Part shown: in pieces, positions 28,518 to 37,731 of the stretch | Layout: every line of letters begins with the position of its first letter | Position numbering within the stretch: the stretch's first letter is position 1 | From: Alloyangia pacifica | Lineage (GTDB): Bacteria > Pseudomonadota > Alphaproteobacteria > Rhodobacterales > Rhodobacteraceae | Assembly (NCBI RefSeq): GCF_020524285.1 | Contig: NZ_JAIVKX010000006.1 | Location: 82,711-146,710 of the forward strand | DNA length: 64,000 bases | Reading direction: 5' to 3' | Made by a program: the position numbers and the translations under genes | Notes under the pieces: generated by a model | Seen by the model: the letters and a program-made list of their open reading frames with translations, nothing else | The model's database searches: none | Told to the model about the DNA's origin: nothing

Positions 28518-28634
28518 GGCGCGTTGATTGCCGGGCGCGGGCGGGGCGTCAAGAGGGAAAGCGTTGGACCTGCGGGCGGAAGTTCTTCATTCTGCATTTT
28601 CGGCAAGAGACGGGCAGAGGCAGGAATTTCCGAG

Positions 28635-29273
28635 ATGGAAGATGTGGATATCAGGTTCTTCCTGGCCTTCCTCGCGCCGACCCTCGGCTTCCTTGCCTGG
28701 TTCGTGAAACGGCTCATCGACGACGAGCGCGAGGAGCGGCGGCGCAGGAAGCAGCAGGACAGTCTCGTGCGGGCGCTCTTTGCCGAGATCGACTTCAACA
28801 CGCGGGACATGGAGCGCTTCCTGAAACGCTCGCCGTCGGAGGCGGACCTGCTGAAGCGCTTCCGGGAAGATCGCGCGCTGATCCCCCACATCACCGATGC
28901 GCGGCACACGGAAATCTACCGCACGCGGATCAGCGAGGTGCACAATATCGCCGACGGGGCGCTGCACCAGACGGTGAATTTCTACGGCCTTCTGGAGAAG
29001 ATCCGGGTGCAGATCGAGGGTGTTCAGCAGCCCAGCTACCTGACGCTGTCGCCGGAGTCGCGGGTCAAGGTGATCGCGCTGATCATCGAGAGCGCCAGCG
29101 ATGCGGCAGCCTGCGGGCAGGAATTGCTCGGCAGCCTCGCGCAGGATCACCGGGCGCTTGGCCTCGAGAGGTTCCGTTTCGACGATGCCCGGTCGCTGGC
29201 GGAACTGGCTGTGCAAAGAGTTGAGTTGGAAGGAAAAATCGATGCGTTCAGGCGCGGCAGGCACTCAGACTAG
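28635..29273 (+). CDS. Hypothetical single-span membrane protein
   Basis: 212 residues. One N-terminal membrane helix (RFFLAFLAPTLGFLAWFVKR) is followed by a strongly charged stretch (DDEREERRRRKQQDS) and a mostly helical cytoplasmic domain with the segment HTEIYRTRISEVHNIADGAL and a long C-terminal helix pair. The start ATG 28635 has no strong ribosome site but follows CGAG. I do not recognise a family. It is transcribed alone, divergent from alr. Confidence 0.65.
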   Translation: MEDVDIRFFLAFLAPTLGFLAWFVKRLIDDEREERRRRKQQDSLVRALFAEIDFNTRDMERFLKRSPSEADLLKRFREDRALIPHITDARHTEIYRTRISEVHNIADGALHQTVNFYGLLEKIRVQIEGVQQPSYLTLSPESRVKVIALIIESASDAAACGQELLGSLAQDHRALGLERFRFDDARSLAELAVQRVELEGKIDAFRRGRHSD

Positions 29274-29296
29274 GCTAGGTACTGGCTAGGCTAGGT
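29270..29296. repeat. 11 bp direct repeat at the end of the hypothetical gene
   Basis: CTAGGCTAGGT occurs at 29270-29280 and again at 29286-29296, five bases apart. The first copy contains the TAG stop codon of the upstream gene. Low-complexity AGGC runs are part of both copies. Confidence 0.6.
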
Positions 29297-29343
29297 GCCG
29301 GGCCGGGTGTCAGGCTGGTCGGAAAGCGAGAAGCGAAAAGCGG

Positions 29344-29373
29344 AGAGGCCAGATACGAAGAGGCCAGACACGA
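29344..29373. repeat. 15 bp tandem repeat, two units
   Basis: Units at 29344-29358 and 29359-29373 (AGAGGCCAGATACGA and AGAGGCCAGACACGA) match at 14 of 15 positions. They lie directly after the terminator hairpin of the small minus-strand transcript described here. Confidence 0.65.
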
Positions 29374-29475
29374 AAAGGCAGCGCCGAGCCACGTCGTAGC
29401 CACGAATGCGCTGCCCGGTGAAGGTCAGATGATGATGGGATCCGGTCCGGTCATGAGGCTTTCCTTCCTGCTTGC
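29373..29475 (-). ncRNA. Candidate small transcript with a 9-codon ORF and its own terminator
   Basis: A promoter at 29482-29510 would start transcription near 29475. The RNA would contain a ribosome site, the 9-codon ORF (29454-29425) and, ten bases after its stop, a hairpin with a perfect 8 bp stem GGCAGCGC/GCGCTGCC (29415-29408 and 29384-29377) followed by TTTT. The whole unit is about 100 nt. It could be a leader peptide, a dual-function small RNA or an sRNA with an incidental ORF. The architecture is seen directly; expression is inferred. Confidence 0.5.
29425..29454 (-). CDS. 9-codon ORF (MTGPDPIII)
   Basis: ATG at 29454, stop TGA at 29425-29427, encoding MTGPDPIII. An AGGAAGGAAAG stretch is upstream at a few bases' distance. 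It sits between a good sigma-70 promoter and a terminator. Too short for any homology argument. Confidence 0.35.
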   Translation of the reverse strand: MTGPDPIII

Positions 29476-29481
29476 CCTTTG

Positions 29482-29510
29482 AATCTAGGGGGCGCGGCGC
29501 CGGAAATCAA
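29482..29510 (-). promoter_or_regulatory. Sigma-70 type promoter for the small transcript
   Basis: On the minus strand TTGATT (29510-29505), 17 bases, TAGATT (29487-29482). Both hexamers match the consensus at four of six positions and the spacing is optimal. Confidence 0.55.
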
Positions 29511-29558
29511 GGTTCTCCTGCCCCGCGCGCGCCGTTGCCGCAACCGCTGGTGCGCGGC

Positions 29559-31046
29559 TCAGAAGTTGTCGCCTTCGCCGTTCTGCCAGGGGCGCACGAG
29601 GTTGCCGAAGCGGGTGAAACGGCCCTCGAAGCTGAGTTCCACCGTGCCGATCGGGCCGTGACGCTGCTTGCCGATGATCACCTCGGCCTTGCCGTGCAGA
29701 CGCTCCATGCGCTCCTGCCAGGCGGCCATCTCGTCGAGCCGGTCGTCCGAGGGTTTCTCGCGTTCGACGTAATATTCCTCGCGGAACACGAACATCACCA
29801 CGTCAGCGTCCTGTTCGATCGAGCCCGATTCCCGCAGGTCCGACAGCTGCGGGCGCTTGTCCTCGCGGCTTTCCACCTGGCGCGAGAGCTGCGACAGGGC
29901 GATGACCGGGATGTTGAGTTCCTTGGCGATGGCCTTGAGACCCATGGAGATCTCGGCGATCTCGTTGACCCGGTTCTCTGCGGTGCCGCGCACCAGCTGC
30001 AGGTAGTCGACCATCAGCACGTCGAGCCCGTGGGTGCGCTTTAGGCGCCGGGCGCGGGCGGCGAGCTGGGCGATCGGGATCGCCGGCGTGTCGTCGATGA
30101 ACAGCGGGCAGGCCTCGAGGCTCTTCGCGGCATCCACGAAGCGGCGGAACTCGGCCTCGGTCATGTCGCCGCGGCGGATCTGCTCCGACGGCACCTCGGC
30201 GGCTTCCGACAGGATACGCGCAGCGAGCTGCTCGGCGCTCATTTCCAGCGAGTAGAAGCCCACGACGCCGCCCTCGATCGCGCCCTCGGTGCCGTCGGGG
30301 CGGGTGCCCTTCTTGTAGGCCTTGGCGATGTTGAAGGCGATGTTGGTGGCGAGCGAGGTCTTGCCCATCGAGGGGCGGCCGGCGAGGATCAGAAGGTCGG
30401 AGGGGTGCAGCCCGCCCAGCTTCTTGTCCATGTCGATGAGGCCGGTGGAAACGCCGGCAAGCCCGCCCTCGCGCTGGTAGGCGGCGTTGGCGACGTTCAC
30501 CGCGTCGGTGACCGCGCGCAGGAAGGACTGGAAGCCGCCCTCGGTCTGGCCCTGCTCGGCGAGCTTGTAGAGCGCCTGCTCGGCCTGCACGATCTGCTCG
30601 CGCGGCTCGGATTTCACGTCGACCTTGGTGGCGCGGTCCGAAATGTCGCGGCCGAGCCGGATGAGATCGCGGCGCACCGCGAGATCGTAGATCATCTGCG
30701 CGTAGTCGCGCACCGCAAAGCTCGAGACCGCGGCGCCGGCGAGGCGGGCGAGATAGGCCGGGCCTCCCAGTTCCTTGAGCCCCTCGTCGTCCTCCATGAA
30801 CGCCTTGAGCGTCACCGGCGAGGCGAGGTTGTTCTTGGCGATGCGGGCCGCCGAGATCTCGAAGATGCGGCGGTGCACCGGGTCGTAGAAATGGTGCGGG
30901 CCGAGGATGGCCGCGACGCGGTCGTAGACGTCGTTATTGGTCAGGATCGCGCCGAGCAGCTGCTGCTCGGCCTCAATCGAATGCGGCATCGTGTCGGCCT
31001 GCTCGACCTCGACGCCGGTGGCGTTGAATACGCTTTGATCGTTCAT
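29559..31046 (-). CDS. dnaB: Replicative DNA helicase
   Basis: 495 residues from ATG 31046 (MNDQSVFN), chosen for its AAGGGG site over an upstream frame. N-terminal DnaB domain (about 25-130, MPHSIEAEQQLLGAIL) and a RecA-like helicase domain with Walker A AGRPSMGKTSLATNIAFN, Walker B DVLMVDYLQLV and the motif SQLSRQVESREDKRP. DnaB unwinds DNA at the replication fork as a hexamer. No intein or unusual insertion. Confidence 0.97.
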   Translation of the reverse strand: MNDQSVFNATGVEVEQADTMPHSIEAEQQLLGAILTNNDVYDRVAAILGPHHFYDPVHRRIFEISAARIAKNNLASPVTLKAFMEDDEGLKELGGPAYLARLAGAAVSSFAVRDYAQMIYDLAVRRDLIRLGRDISDRATKVDVKSEPREQIVQAEQALYKLAEQGQTEGGFQSFLRAVTDAVNVANAAYQREGGLAGVSTGLIDMDKKLGGLHPSDLLILAGRPSMGKTSLATNIAFNIAKAYKKGTRPDGTEGAIEGGVVGFYSLEMSAEQLAARILSEAAEVPSEQIRRGDMTEAEFRRFVDAAKSLEACPLFIDDTPAIPIAQLAARARRLKRTHGLDVLMVDYLQLVRGTAENRVNEIAEISMGLKAIAKELNIPVIALSQLSRQVESREDKRPQLSDLRESGSIEQDADVVMFVFREEYYVEREKPSDDRLDEMAAWQERMERLHGKAEVIIGKQRHGPIGTVELSFEGRFTRFGNLVRPWQNGEGDNF

Positions 31047-31349
31047 GCCTGTCCCCTTGGCCCTGACTCTTCGGACCCGTCGCAATGGCCCTTTCGCATG
31101 GCCCGACGTCTTCTTGTGTCCCTAAGGTATCCCCACCGGCTCCCCCGAGTCCCGCAGGTGCGAGCGTCATAACGCGCCGCGGGCAACGGACCAATCTGGA
31201 AATCTCTGTGGACTGTTTCGGGATAACCGGAAATACGCCCGGCTCCCGCGCCTGCTCTTGAAGATATCGTAGCAGACCCGGGATGTTTCGCAACATTTGG
31301 TGCGAAGGTGCGGGCAGGGGCAGAGAGTCCCCGCCCGCGAAAAATCTGC
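31047..31349. other. Intergenic region between dnaB and pyrE
   Basis: About 300 bp without a gene; it must contain the dnaB promoter. A stable GC hairpin lies at 31310-31338 (GCGGGC with GCCCGC, plus an inner GGGG/CCCC), close after the pyrE stop, but without a T-run in the pyrE direction. A second small dyad TTCGCA-N8-TGCGAA is near 31278-31297. No DnaA-box cluster was seen. Confidence 0.4.
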
Positions 31350-32027
31350 TTATGCGCCGTTTTCCGCCTGCCATTTACGCGGGTCTTCGAGGAAGGCCTC
31401 GACCGCCGCCAGCGTTGCGGGCTCGAAACCGCCGCGTTCCTTGGCCTCGGCCAGCACGTCGTGCCAGGTGCAGAGGTAGTGCAGCTCGACGCCGTGATCG
31501 CCGAGGGTCTTCGTCGTCTCGGGGAAAATGCCGTAGTAGAAGATCACCGCGGTGTGGGCGCAGGTCGCGCCGGTCTCGCGGATGGCATCGACGAAGCTGA
31601 GCTTGGAGCCACCGTCGGTGGTCAGATCCTCGACCAGAAGCACGCGCTGGCCTTCGGTCATCTTGCCCTCGATGCGGGCGTTGCGGCCGTAGCCCTTGGG
31701 CTTCTTGCGCACGTAGGTCATCGGCAGCGCCATGCGCTCGGCCACCAGCGCGGCGAAGGGGATGCCCGCGGTCTCGCCGCCGGCGATGTTGTCGAAGGCC
31801 TCGAAGCCGGCGTTGCGCATGACGGTGACGGTCAGGAAGTCCATCAGCGTCGAGCGGATGCGCGGGTGCGAGATCGGCGTGCGGCAGTCGATATAGACCG
31901 GCGAGGGCAGGCCGGAGGCGAGCTTGAAGGGCTCGTCGCCCATGAAGTGCACCGCGCCGATCTCCCAGAGCATCCGGGCGGTCAGCCGGGCCATTTCTTC
32001 TTGCGAGGGATAGGACGAGGGGATCAT
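31350..32027 (-). CDS. pyrE: Orotate phosphoribosyltransferase
   Basis: 225 residues. Joins orotate and PRPP to give orotidine monophosphate in pyrimidine synthesis. PRPP motif [20 protein letters not shown]; substrate segment [15 protein letters not shown]. The start ATG 32027 has a strong AAGGAG site. Second gene of pyrC-pyrE (141 bp gap), probably co-transcribed. Confidence 0.95.
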   Translation of the reverse strand: MIPSSYPSQEEMARLTARMLWEIGAVHFMGDEPFKLASGLPSPVYIDCRTPISHPRIRSTLMDFLTVTVMRNAGFEAFDNIAGGETAGIPFAALVAERMALPMTYVRKKPKGYGRNARIEGKMTEGQRVLLVEDLTTDGGSKLSFVDAIRETGATCAHTAVIFYYGIFPETTKTLGDHGVELHYLCTWHDVLAEAKERGGFEPATLAAVEAFLEDPRKWQAENGA

Positions 32028-32168
32028 GGGGCAGCTCCTTTGAAAAACCGCGCCCGCCTTAGCGCGAAAGCGGCGGCGCGGGAAGGGCGCACGGCACGGC
32101 AGCGCGCTCTTTCGGCTTTTCCCGAAGTTGGGAAGCGCGCGGGAGCGGTGTACCCCCGCGCGACAGGC

Positions 32169-33206
32169 TCAGGCTTCGACCCGCCAGTGCAGCGGCATGC
32201 CCGGATCGAAGACGGTCACCGGCCCGGCGCCGGTCTCGATCTTGCCCGGGTAGGTGACGGGTTCGCCCTTGGTCAGGGTCACCGTCTCCTCGCTCACCGG
32301 CAGGCGGTAGAAGGCTGGGCCATTGCGCGAGGCGAAGGCCTCGAGCTTGTCGAGCGCCCCGTCCTGCTCGAAGACCTCGGCGAGGATCGACAGCGTGTTG
32401 GTGGCGGTGAAGCAGCCGGCGCAGCCGCAGGCACTTTCCTTGGCCGGATCGGCGTGGGGCGCGCTGTCGGTGCCGAGGAAGAAGCTGGCATCGCCCGAGG
32501 TCGCGGCCTCGCGCAGGGCCAGCCGGTGCTCCTCGCGCTTGGCGACGGGCAGGCAGTAGTAATGCGGCTTGATGCCACCGACGAGGATGTGGTTGCGGTT
32601 GATCACCAGGTGGTGCGTGGTGATCGTCGCGCCCAGATCGTCACCGCCGGCGCGGGCATAGTCGACGCCCTGCTTGGTGGTGATGTGCTCCATGACCACG
32701 CGCAGGCCCGGGGTGGCGCGGCGGATCGGATCGAGCACGCGGTCGATGAAGACGGCTTCGCGGTCGAAGATGTCGATGTCGCTGTCCACCACCTCGCCAT
32801 GCACGCAGAGCGGGATGCCCTTCTCGGCCATCAGCTCGAGCACCGGGCGCACCTTGTCGAAATCGCGCACGCCGGAGGCGGAGTTGGTGGTGGCACCCGC
32901 CGGGTAGAGTTTGAGCGCGGTGACGAGCCCCGAGGCATGCGCCGCGGCGACATCCGCCGGGTCGGTGGTCTCGGTGAGGTAGAGCGTCATCAGCGGCGTG
33001 AAGTTGCTGCCTTCGGGCAGGGCCGTCAGGATGCGTTCGCGGTAGGCGGCGGCGTCCTCCCCGGTGACCACGGGGGGCACGAGGTTGGGCATGATGATCG
33101 CCCGGCCGAAGTGGCGAGCGGATTCGGGGGCGATGCCGGCCAGCATCTCGCCATCGCGGAGGTGCAGGTGCCAGTCGTCGGGGCGGCGGAGCGTGATCTG
33201 GGTCAT
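32169..33206 (-). CDS. pyrC: Dihydroorotase (class II, homodimeric type)
   Basis: 345 residues, the size of E. coli PyrC. Cyclises carbamoyl-aspartate to dihydroorotate. The metal ligands His13 and His15 are in [10 protein letters not shown], and [41 protein letters not shown] and [10 protein letters not shown] follow the family order. The lysine that is carbamylated is expected in ALKLYPAG. It precedes pyrE. Confidence 0.96.
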   Translation of the reverse strand: MTQITLRRPDDWHLHLRDGEMLAGIAPESARHFGRAIIMPNLVPPVVTGEDAAAYRERILTALPEGSNFTPLMTLYLTETTDPADVAAAHASGLVTALKLYPAGATTNSASGVRDFDKVRPVLELMAEKGIPLCVHGEVVDSDIDIFDREAVFIDRVLDPIRRATPGLRVVMEHITTKQGVDYARAGGDDLGATITTHHLVINRNHILVGGIKPHYYCLPVAKREEHRLALREAATSGDASFFLGTDSAPHADPAKESACGCAGCFTATNTLSILAEVFEQDGALDKLEAFASRNGPAFYRLPVSEETVTLTKGEPVTYPGKIETGAGPVTVFDPGMPLHWRVEA

Positions 33207-33409
33207 GTCAGGGGCGTTAGCACGCGCGCGCGCGCCGGGCCAGATGGCACGCGCGTGCGGTGCGGGAATTCCTGCCGCCGGGACAGCGGTGCCGCTGCGG
33301 ACTGAAACGATCGTGCGCCGAGCTGAAACCTTTGCAACCCGACTGTCCGAGCGCGGCGCGGCGGATTGCGCTAAGGTGACCCTACGGAACCATCACAGGG
33401 AGTGAGACC

Positions 33410-34489
33410 ATGGACGCATCGACGCCCAGCGACACCATCGGCCGCGGCCGGCTCTACGACAGCATCGTCGACACCGTGGGCAACACGCCCATCGTGCGGA
33501 TCAACCACCTCGCGCCGGAGGGCGTCGAGATCTACGTGAAGACTGAATTCTTCAACCCCGCCGCCTCGGTCAAGGACCGGCTGGCGATGAGCATCATCGA
33601 GACTGCCGAGAAGAACGGCACGCTGAAGCCGGGCCAGACCGTGGTCGAGGCGACCTCCGGCAACACCGGCATCGGGCTGGCCATGGTCTGCGCCGCCAGG
33701 GGTTACCCGCTGGTGGTGACCATGGCCGACAGTTTCTCGATCGAGCGCCGCAAGCTGATGCGCATGCTCGGCGCCAAGGTGGTGCTGACGCCGCGCGCCG
33801 AGAAGGGCTTCGGCATGTACCGCAAGGCGGTGGAACTGGCCGAGAAGAACGGCTGGTTCCTCGCCCGCCAGTTCGAGACCGAGGCCAATGCCGCGGTGCA
33901 CGAGGCCACCACCGGGCGCGAGATCGTCAATGATTTCGGCGGCAAGCGGCTCGACTATTTCGTCACCGGCTACGGCACCGGCGGCACGGTCACCGGCGTC
34001 GCCCGCGTGCTGCGCAAGGAGCGTCCCGAGACCAAGATCATCCTGTCGGAGCCCGCGAACGCGCAGCTGGTCGGGAGCGGCATCGCGCAGGGCCGGGCCG
34101 AGGATGGCTCGCCGACCGAGAGCCACAGCGCCTTCGAGCCGCACCCGATCCAGGGCTGGACCCCGGATTTCATCCCCGCCGTGTTGCAGGAGGGGCTCGA
34201 CGCGGGCGCCTATGACGAGCTGATCCCCGTGGCGGGCCCGGATGGCATCGCCTGGGCGAAGAAGCTGGCGATGAAGGAGGGCATTCTCACCGGCGTGTCG
34301 GGCGGGTCGACCTTCGCCATCGCCATGAAGATCGCCGAGACCGCCGAGCCGGGCACGGTGATCCTCGCCATGCTGCCCGACACCGGTGAGCGCTACATGT
34401 CGACGCCGCTCTTCGAGGGCATCGTCGAGGACATGGACGACGAGGAAAAGGCTCTGTCGCTCTCCACCCCGTCGAGCCAGATGGGCTGA
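33410..34489 (+). CDS. cysK: Cysteine synthase A
   Basis: 359 residues. Replaces acetate of O-acetylserine with sulfide to make cysteine. The PLP lysine is Lys55 in NPAASVKDRLAM; the phosphate-binding loop is GTGGTVTG; ATSGNTGIGLAMV is the substrate loop. The N-terminus is about 15 residues longer than E. coli CysK and the C-terminus ends in an acidic extension (VEDMDDEEK). ATG 33410 is preceded by AGGGAGTG. It ends at the terminator at 34515. Confidence 0.94.
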   Translation: MDASTPSDTIGRGRLYDSIVDTVGNTPIVRINHLAPEGVEIYVKTEFFNPAASVKDRLAMSIIETAEKNGTLKPGQTVVEATSGNTGIGLAMVCAARGYPLVVTMADSFSIERRKLMRMLGAKVVLTPRAEKGFGMYRKAVELAEKNGWFLARQFETEANAAVHEATTGREIVNDFGGKRLDYFVTGYGTGGTVTGVARVLRKERPETKIILSEPANAQLVGSGIAQGRAEDGSPTESHSAFEPHPIQGWTPDFIPAVLQEGLDAGAYDELIPVAGPDGIAWAKKLAMKEGILTGVSGGSTFAIAMKIAETAEPGTVILAMLPDTGERYMSTPLFEGIVEDMDDEEKALSLSTPSSQMG

Positions 34490-34514
34490 CACGCAAAGAA
34501 GGGCTGAAACGGAA

Positions 34515-34551
34515 GAAGGGCGCGAGACTTCCCGCGCCCTTCTTCTCTTTC
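34515..34551 (+). terminator. Rho-independent terminator of cysK
   Basis: Stem GAAGGGCGCG (34515-34524), 8-base loop, stem CGCGCCCTTC (34533-34542), then TTCTCTTT. Confidence 0.85.
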
Positions 34552-34609
34552 CAAATACGCGCGGCCGAGCGGTGCCGCCCGAAGCGGCGCCGGGCCGACG
34601 CGCCGCCTG

Positions 34610-35800
34610 TCAGTTCCGTGTCGCGGTCAGCGCCACATTCACCTGCACGTCGAAGCTGAGCTGCTCGGGGTCGGCCATGCTCTCGCCGATGGCATAGTTG
34701 CGGCGGTCGAGCTTGGTGCTGCCCTGCATGGTGGCCGTCTCGCCCTCGAGGGTCAGCTCGAAGGGCAGGGTGACCGGCACTTCGGTGCCCTTCAGGGTGA
34801 GCGTGCCCTCGGCCTCGTAGCCGGTCTCGCCACGTTGGATCTCGGCCTGGAAGGTGGCGGTCGGGTAGTCTTCGGCGGCGAAGAAATCCGCGCCCAGGGC
34901 CTGCTTGCTCACCGAGCCGAGGGTCAGCGTCGGAATGGCGATCTGCACGGTCACCTCACCGGCCTTGCCCGGGGTCTCGCGCGGTTCGAAGGCGATCTCG
35001 GCGGTCCAGTCGGCGAAGCTGCCCTCGATTTCCTTGCCCATCTGCACGAGGCTGATGCCAAGCGTGCCCTCGGTCACCTGCCAGTCGGATTGCGCGGCCT
35101 CCAGCTTCGGAGCCTCGGGGGCGGTTTCGCTGGTGAACATGCCCGCGGCGGCGCCGCCTCCGATCAGCGCGGCCCAGGCGGCGATCGCAAGGAGCAGCGG
35201 ACGGAAGACGTGGTGCCTGCCGGAATGGCTGCCGCTCGGAGCACCCTTCAGCATGCGCGCCAGCGTGCCGTCGCGGTCGATCACCGCGTGTTTCAATGCC
35301 CCGGCGATGTGCAGCGCCAGCGAGGCGACCAGCAGCCATTGCGACAGGAAGTGTACCGAGGCGGCGGTCTCGGCCACGTTGTCGGAATTGGGCACGAAGG
35401 GCAGGTCCTGCCCGAAGGGCCAGAGGATCGGCGCGAAGCCCTCGGTGGCGGCGTGTTCGATCCAGCCCGAGAGCGGGACGATCACCAGCGTCGAATAGAG
35501 CAGCCAATGCACCGTCTCGGCGGCAAAGTTCTCGGCCTTGCGCTCGGGGTGCAGCGGCGCGGGCTTTGGCTGCGTCAGCGCCCAGAGGATGCGGAAGAGG
35601 GCGAGGAAGAAGAGCGCCACGCCGATGGTTTTGTGCACCGAGAAGAGCTGCGCCTTGGTCGCCAGCTCGGCCTCGGTGCCCCAGGGTGCCAGGTGGGCGA
35701 TCCAGCCGAGCGGGATCATGATCAGGATGCCGAGCGCGGTCAGCCAGTGCAGGCTGCGGGTGACGGCACCATAGGCGGTCTTGGTATTGGCGAGGGACAT
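34610..35800 (-). CDS. Cytochrome b561-YceI fusion protein
   Basis: 396 residues from ATG 35800. The N-terminal half (about 1-200) is a di-heme cytochrome b561 of the CybB type with four membrane helices; candidate heme ligands lie in SLHWLTALG, SVHKTIGVALFF, LLVASLALHIAGALKH and TVHWLLYSTLV. After a further membrane segment (about 207-228) the C-terminal part (about 232-396) is a YceI-like lipocalin-fold domain (ADFFAAEDYPTATFQAEIQ, RNYAIGESMADPEQLSFDVQV). YceI proteins bind isoprenoid quinone-like lipids, so the fusion may couple quinone capture to transmembrane electron transfer (inference). Transcribed alone. Confidence 0.88.
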   Translation of the reverse strand: MSLANTKTAYGAVTRSLHWLTALGILIMIPLGWIAHLAPWGTEAELATKAQLFSVHKTIGVALFFLALFRILWALTQPKPAPLHPERKAENFAAETVHWLLYSTLVIVPLSGWIEHAATEGFAPILWPFGQDLPFVPNSDNVAETAASVHFLSQWLLVASLALHIAGALKHAVIDRDGTLARMLKGAPSGSHSGRHHVFRPLLLAIAAWAALIGGGAAAGMFTSETAPEAPKLEAAQSDWQVTEGTLGISLVQMGKEIEGSFADWTAEIAFEPRETPGKAGEVTVQIAIPTLTLGSVSKQALGADFFAAEDYPTATFQAEIQRGETGYEAEGTLTLKGTEVPVTLPFELTLEGETATMQGSTKLDRRNYAIGESMADPEQLSFDVQVNVALTATRN

Positions 35801-35909
35801 CGACGGTCTCCGGGCTCGGGATGAGGTTGTCCCGAAGATCGGGGATGCCGCGCCGCAGCGCAATTTGCGCGGATGCACAGACCCCGTGCGCGCGGCGGGC
35901 CGCCGAGGT

Positions 35910-36656
35910 TCAGTAGCTGTAGCCGAGCGCCGCTTCGAGGCCGAGGTCGAGGCGGCTGCGCAGGACGTCCAAGTCTTCGGGGGACAGCTCCGCCGGGGTC
36001 TCGGGGCGCGGGGCGTCAATTGCCGGTTTGAAGCGGCTGCCGAGGCGCTTGACGACGGGGCGATAGGGGCCACCCGTGCTCAGACCAAAGCCCGCGCGAA
36101 GGTCGGTCAGGAACGCCTCGGGCTGCGCCTGCACCGCCTCGAGGCGGCAGAACAGCAGCGCGCAGCCGCGGTTGAAGAAGCCGGTGAGGCCCTCGAGTTT
36201 CGCGCGGCGCAGGGCGAAGAGGTCGGGGAAGGGCGCGCCGGTCAGCGGGTGGCGGTCGTGCTGCAGGGGCTGCCCTGTGCCGCCGAGCGCCGCGACCTGC
36301 GGGAAGTAGCGGGGGCGGTCGGCGATGGTGGCCCATTCGGCGCGGATGAAGTCGGAAAAGGCCAGCCGCTGCATCTCGGGCGGGCAATGCCAGGGCTTGG
36401 CATGCATCGAGCGCGCCCAGTCCGCAGCATTGCGGGTGACGCAGACGATGAGCGTGTCCTGCGGGATGACGGTCATCTGCGGGAAGCCGTGTTTCCAGCC
36501 CAGGTCCTCGGTCGGCGCGAGCGGCGTATTGCGCCCGATCAGCCGCTTGACGAAATTGGTGCCGGAGCTGCGCTCGCCGAACACCTGGTAGCGGGTGATG
36601 CCGGGGGCGGGCTGGTGGACCTGCCAGCCGGTGCTGCTGAACTCCTGCGCGATCAT
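35910..36656 (-). CDS. Sulfotransferase-like protein
   Basis: 248 residues from ATG 36656 with GAGG upstream; an earlier GTG at 36680 is less likely. The segment YQVFGERSSGTNFVKRLIGR resembles the 5'-phosphosulfate loop of sulfotransferases (GERNSGTN-type), and LIVCVTRNAADWARSMHAKP fits the 3'-phosphate region. The rest is poorly conserved. Such proteins modify surface glycans or are of unknown role; the glycosyltransferase gene divergent at 36774 supports a surface carbohydrate function. Confidence 0.6.
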   Translation of the reverse strand: MIAQEFSSTGWQVHQPAPGITRYQVFGERSSGTNFVKRLIGRNTPLAPTEDLGWKHGFPQMTVIPQDTLIVCVTRNAADWARSMHAKPWHCPPEMQRLAFSDFIRAEWATIADRPRYFPQVAALGGTGQPLQHDRHPLTGAPFPDLFALRRAKLEGLTGFFNRGCALLFCRLEAVQAQPEAFLTDLRAGFGLSTGGPYRPVVKRLGSRFKPAIDAPRPETPAELSPEDLDVLRSRLDLGLEAALGYSY

Positions 36657-36773
36657 CGCGGCCTCATGTTTTTCCCGCACGATAGCGGTGGCACCGACGA
36701 TTGGCGATTCTCTTTTGCTGTCAGGGCGCTATGCTGGGCCCGAGGCAAGACCCCGTTGAGTTGGAGCGAGCAG

Positions 36774-37646
36774 ATGCAGACCGTGGCCGCCGCCGTCACC
36801 ATGGTGCGCGACGATGTGTTTTTCCTGAAGGCCTGGCTGCGCCACTACGGCGGTCTGCTGGGGCGGGAGAACTGTTACATCATCAACCATGGGCGCGGCG
36901 CAGAGGTGGCCGCGCTGGCCGAGGGCTGCAATGTCGTCGGCATTCCCGGCGATCCGCATCCCAACTTCGACATGAAGCGCTGGCGGTTGCTGAACGGGCA
37001 GGTGGCGGGGCTGCGCAGCTACTACCGACACGTGATCGTCGGCGATGTCGACGAATTGGTGGTGCTTGATCCGGCGGCGGGCAACCTGCTGGACTTCCTC
37101 GCGCAGCAGCCATTGCGGCGGGTGCTGACGCCGGTGGGTCTGGAGGTGGTCCATCGCCTCGACTGCGAGCCTGTGGCGTTGCAGGACAGCATCCTCGGCC
37201 CGCGGCGCCATCTTCGGCTGGCATCGCATTATTCCAAGCCCTGCGTCATCTCGCTGGGCACTAAGATCGCGCGGGGTGGGCATTTCAGCCAGGCGTCAAA
37301 GCTGTTCACGCCCGATCCGCTCTACCTCTTTCACCTGAAATACTGCGACTTTCCGCAGTATGTCGCGGCGATGGACCGGCGCAATCGCGTCACGGAGGAG
37401 CTCGATGTCGGGGTGAAGCAGGCGGCCATCGGGCGGCACTGGTTCGCCGAAGCGCGGGGGGAGGATCGGGTGGTCTTCGACGATTTCGCGAAGCTGCCGG
37501 TGGCGGAAGCCTTCGACTTCACGCGGGTGCGGCGTCGCATGCATCGCAGTTGGAAGCCGCGGGGCGAGACCGGGTATTGGCAGTTCGATCGGCCCGAGGC
37601 GGACAGGCAATTCGTGCTGCCGGAAAGGTTCTGGGGGCTGTTCTGA
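36774..37646 (+). CDS. Glycosyltransferase family 2-like protein
   Basis: 290 residues from ATG 36774 (GGAGCGAG upstream). Resembles the Glyco_tranf_2_4 group: MVRDDVFFLKAWLRHYGGLLG, the metal-binding DVDELVVLD (DxD-type) and KYCDFPQYVAAMDRR. Predicted to transfer a sugar in the cytoplasm to a lipid or surface polymer; acceptor unknown. The frame is open far upstream but only this ATG fits the family. Confidence 0.78.
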   Translation: MQTVAAAVTMVRDDVFFLKAWLRHYGGLLGRENCYIINHGRGAEVAALAEGCNVVGIPGDPHPNFDMKRWRLLNGQVAGLRSYYRHVIVGDVDELVVLDPAAGNLLDFLAQQPLRRVLTPVGLEVVHRLDCEPVALQDSILGPRRHLRLASHYSKPCVISLGTKIARGGHFSQASKLFTPDPLYLFHLKYCDFPQYVAAMDRRNRVTEELDVGVKQAAIGRHWFAEARGEDRVVFDDFAKLPVAEAFDFTRVRRRMHRSWKPRGETGYWQFDRPEADRQFVLPERFWGLF

Positions 37647-37731
37647 TCAGCTCGTCCGCGCGGGCTTACCTGGCGCCGACTGCTGCGGCGGGTGGCCGGA
37701 GCGCGACGGGAGATCATTTGGCCGGGGCAGA

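Noticed and set aside
29344..29373. Tandem repeat as a CRISPR array
   Set aside because: Only two units of 15 bp with no spacers and no cas genes.
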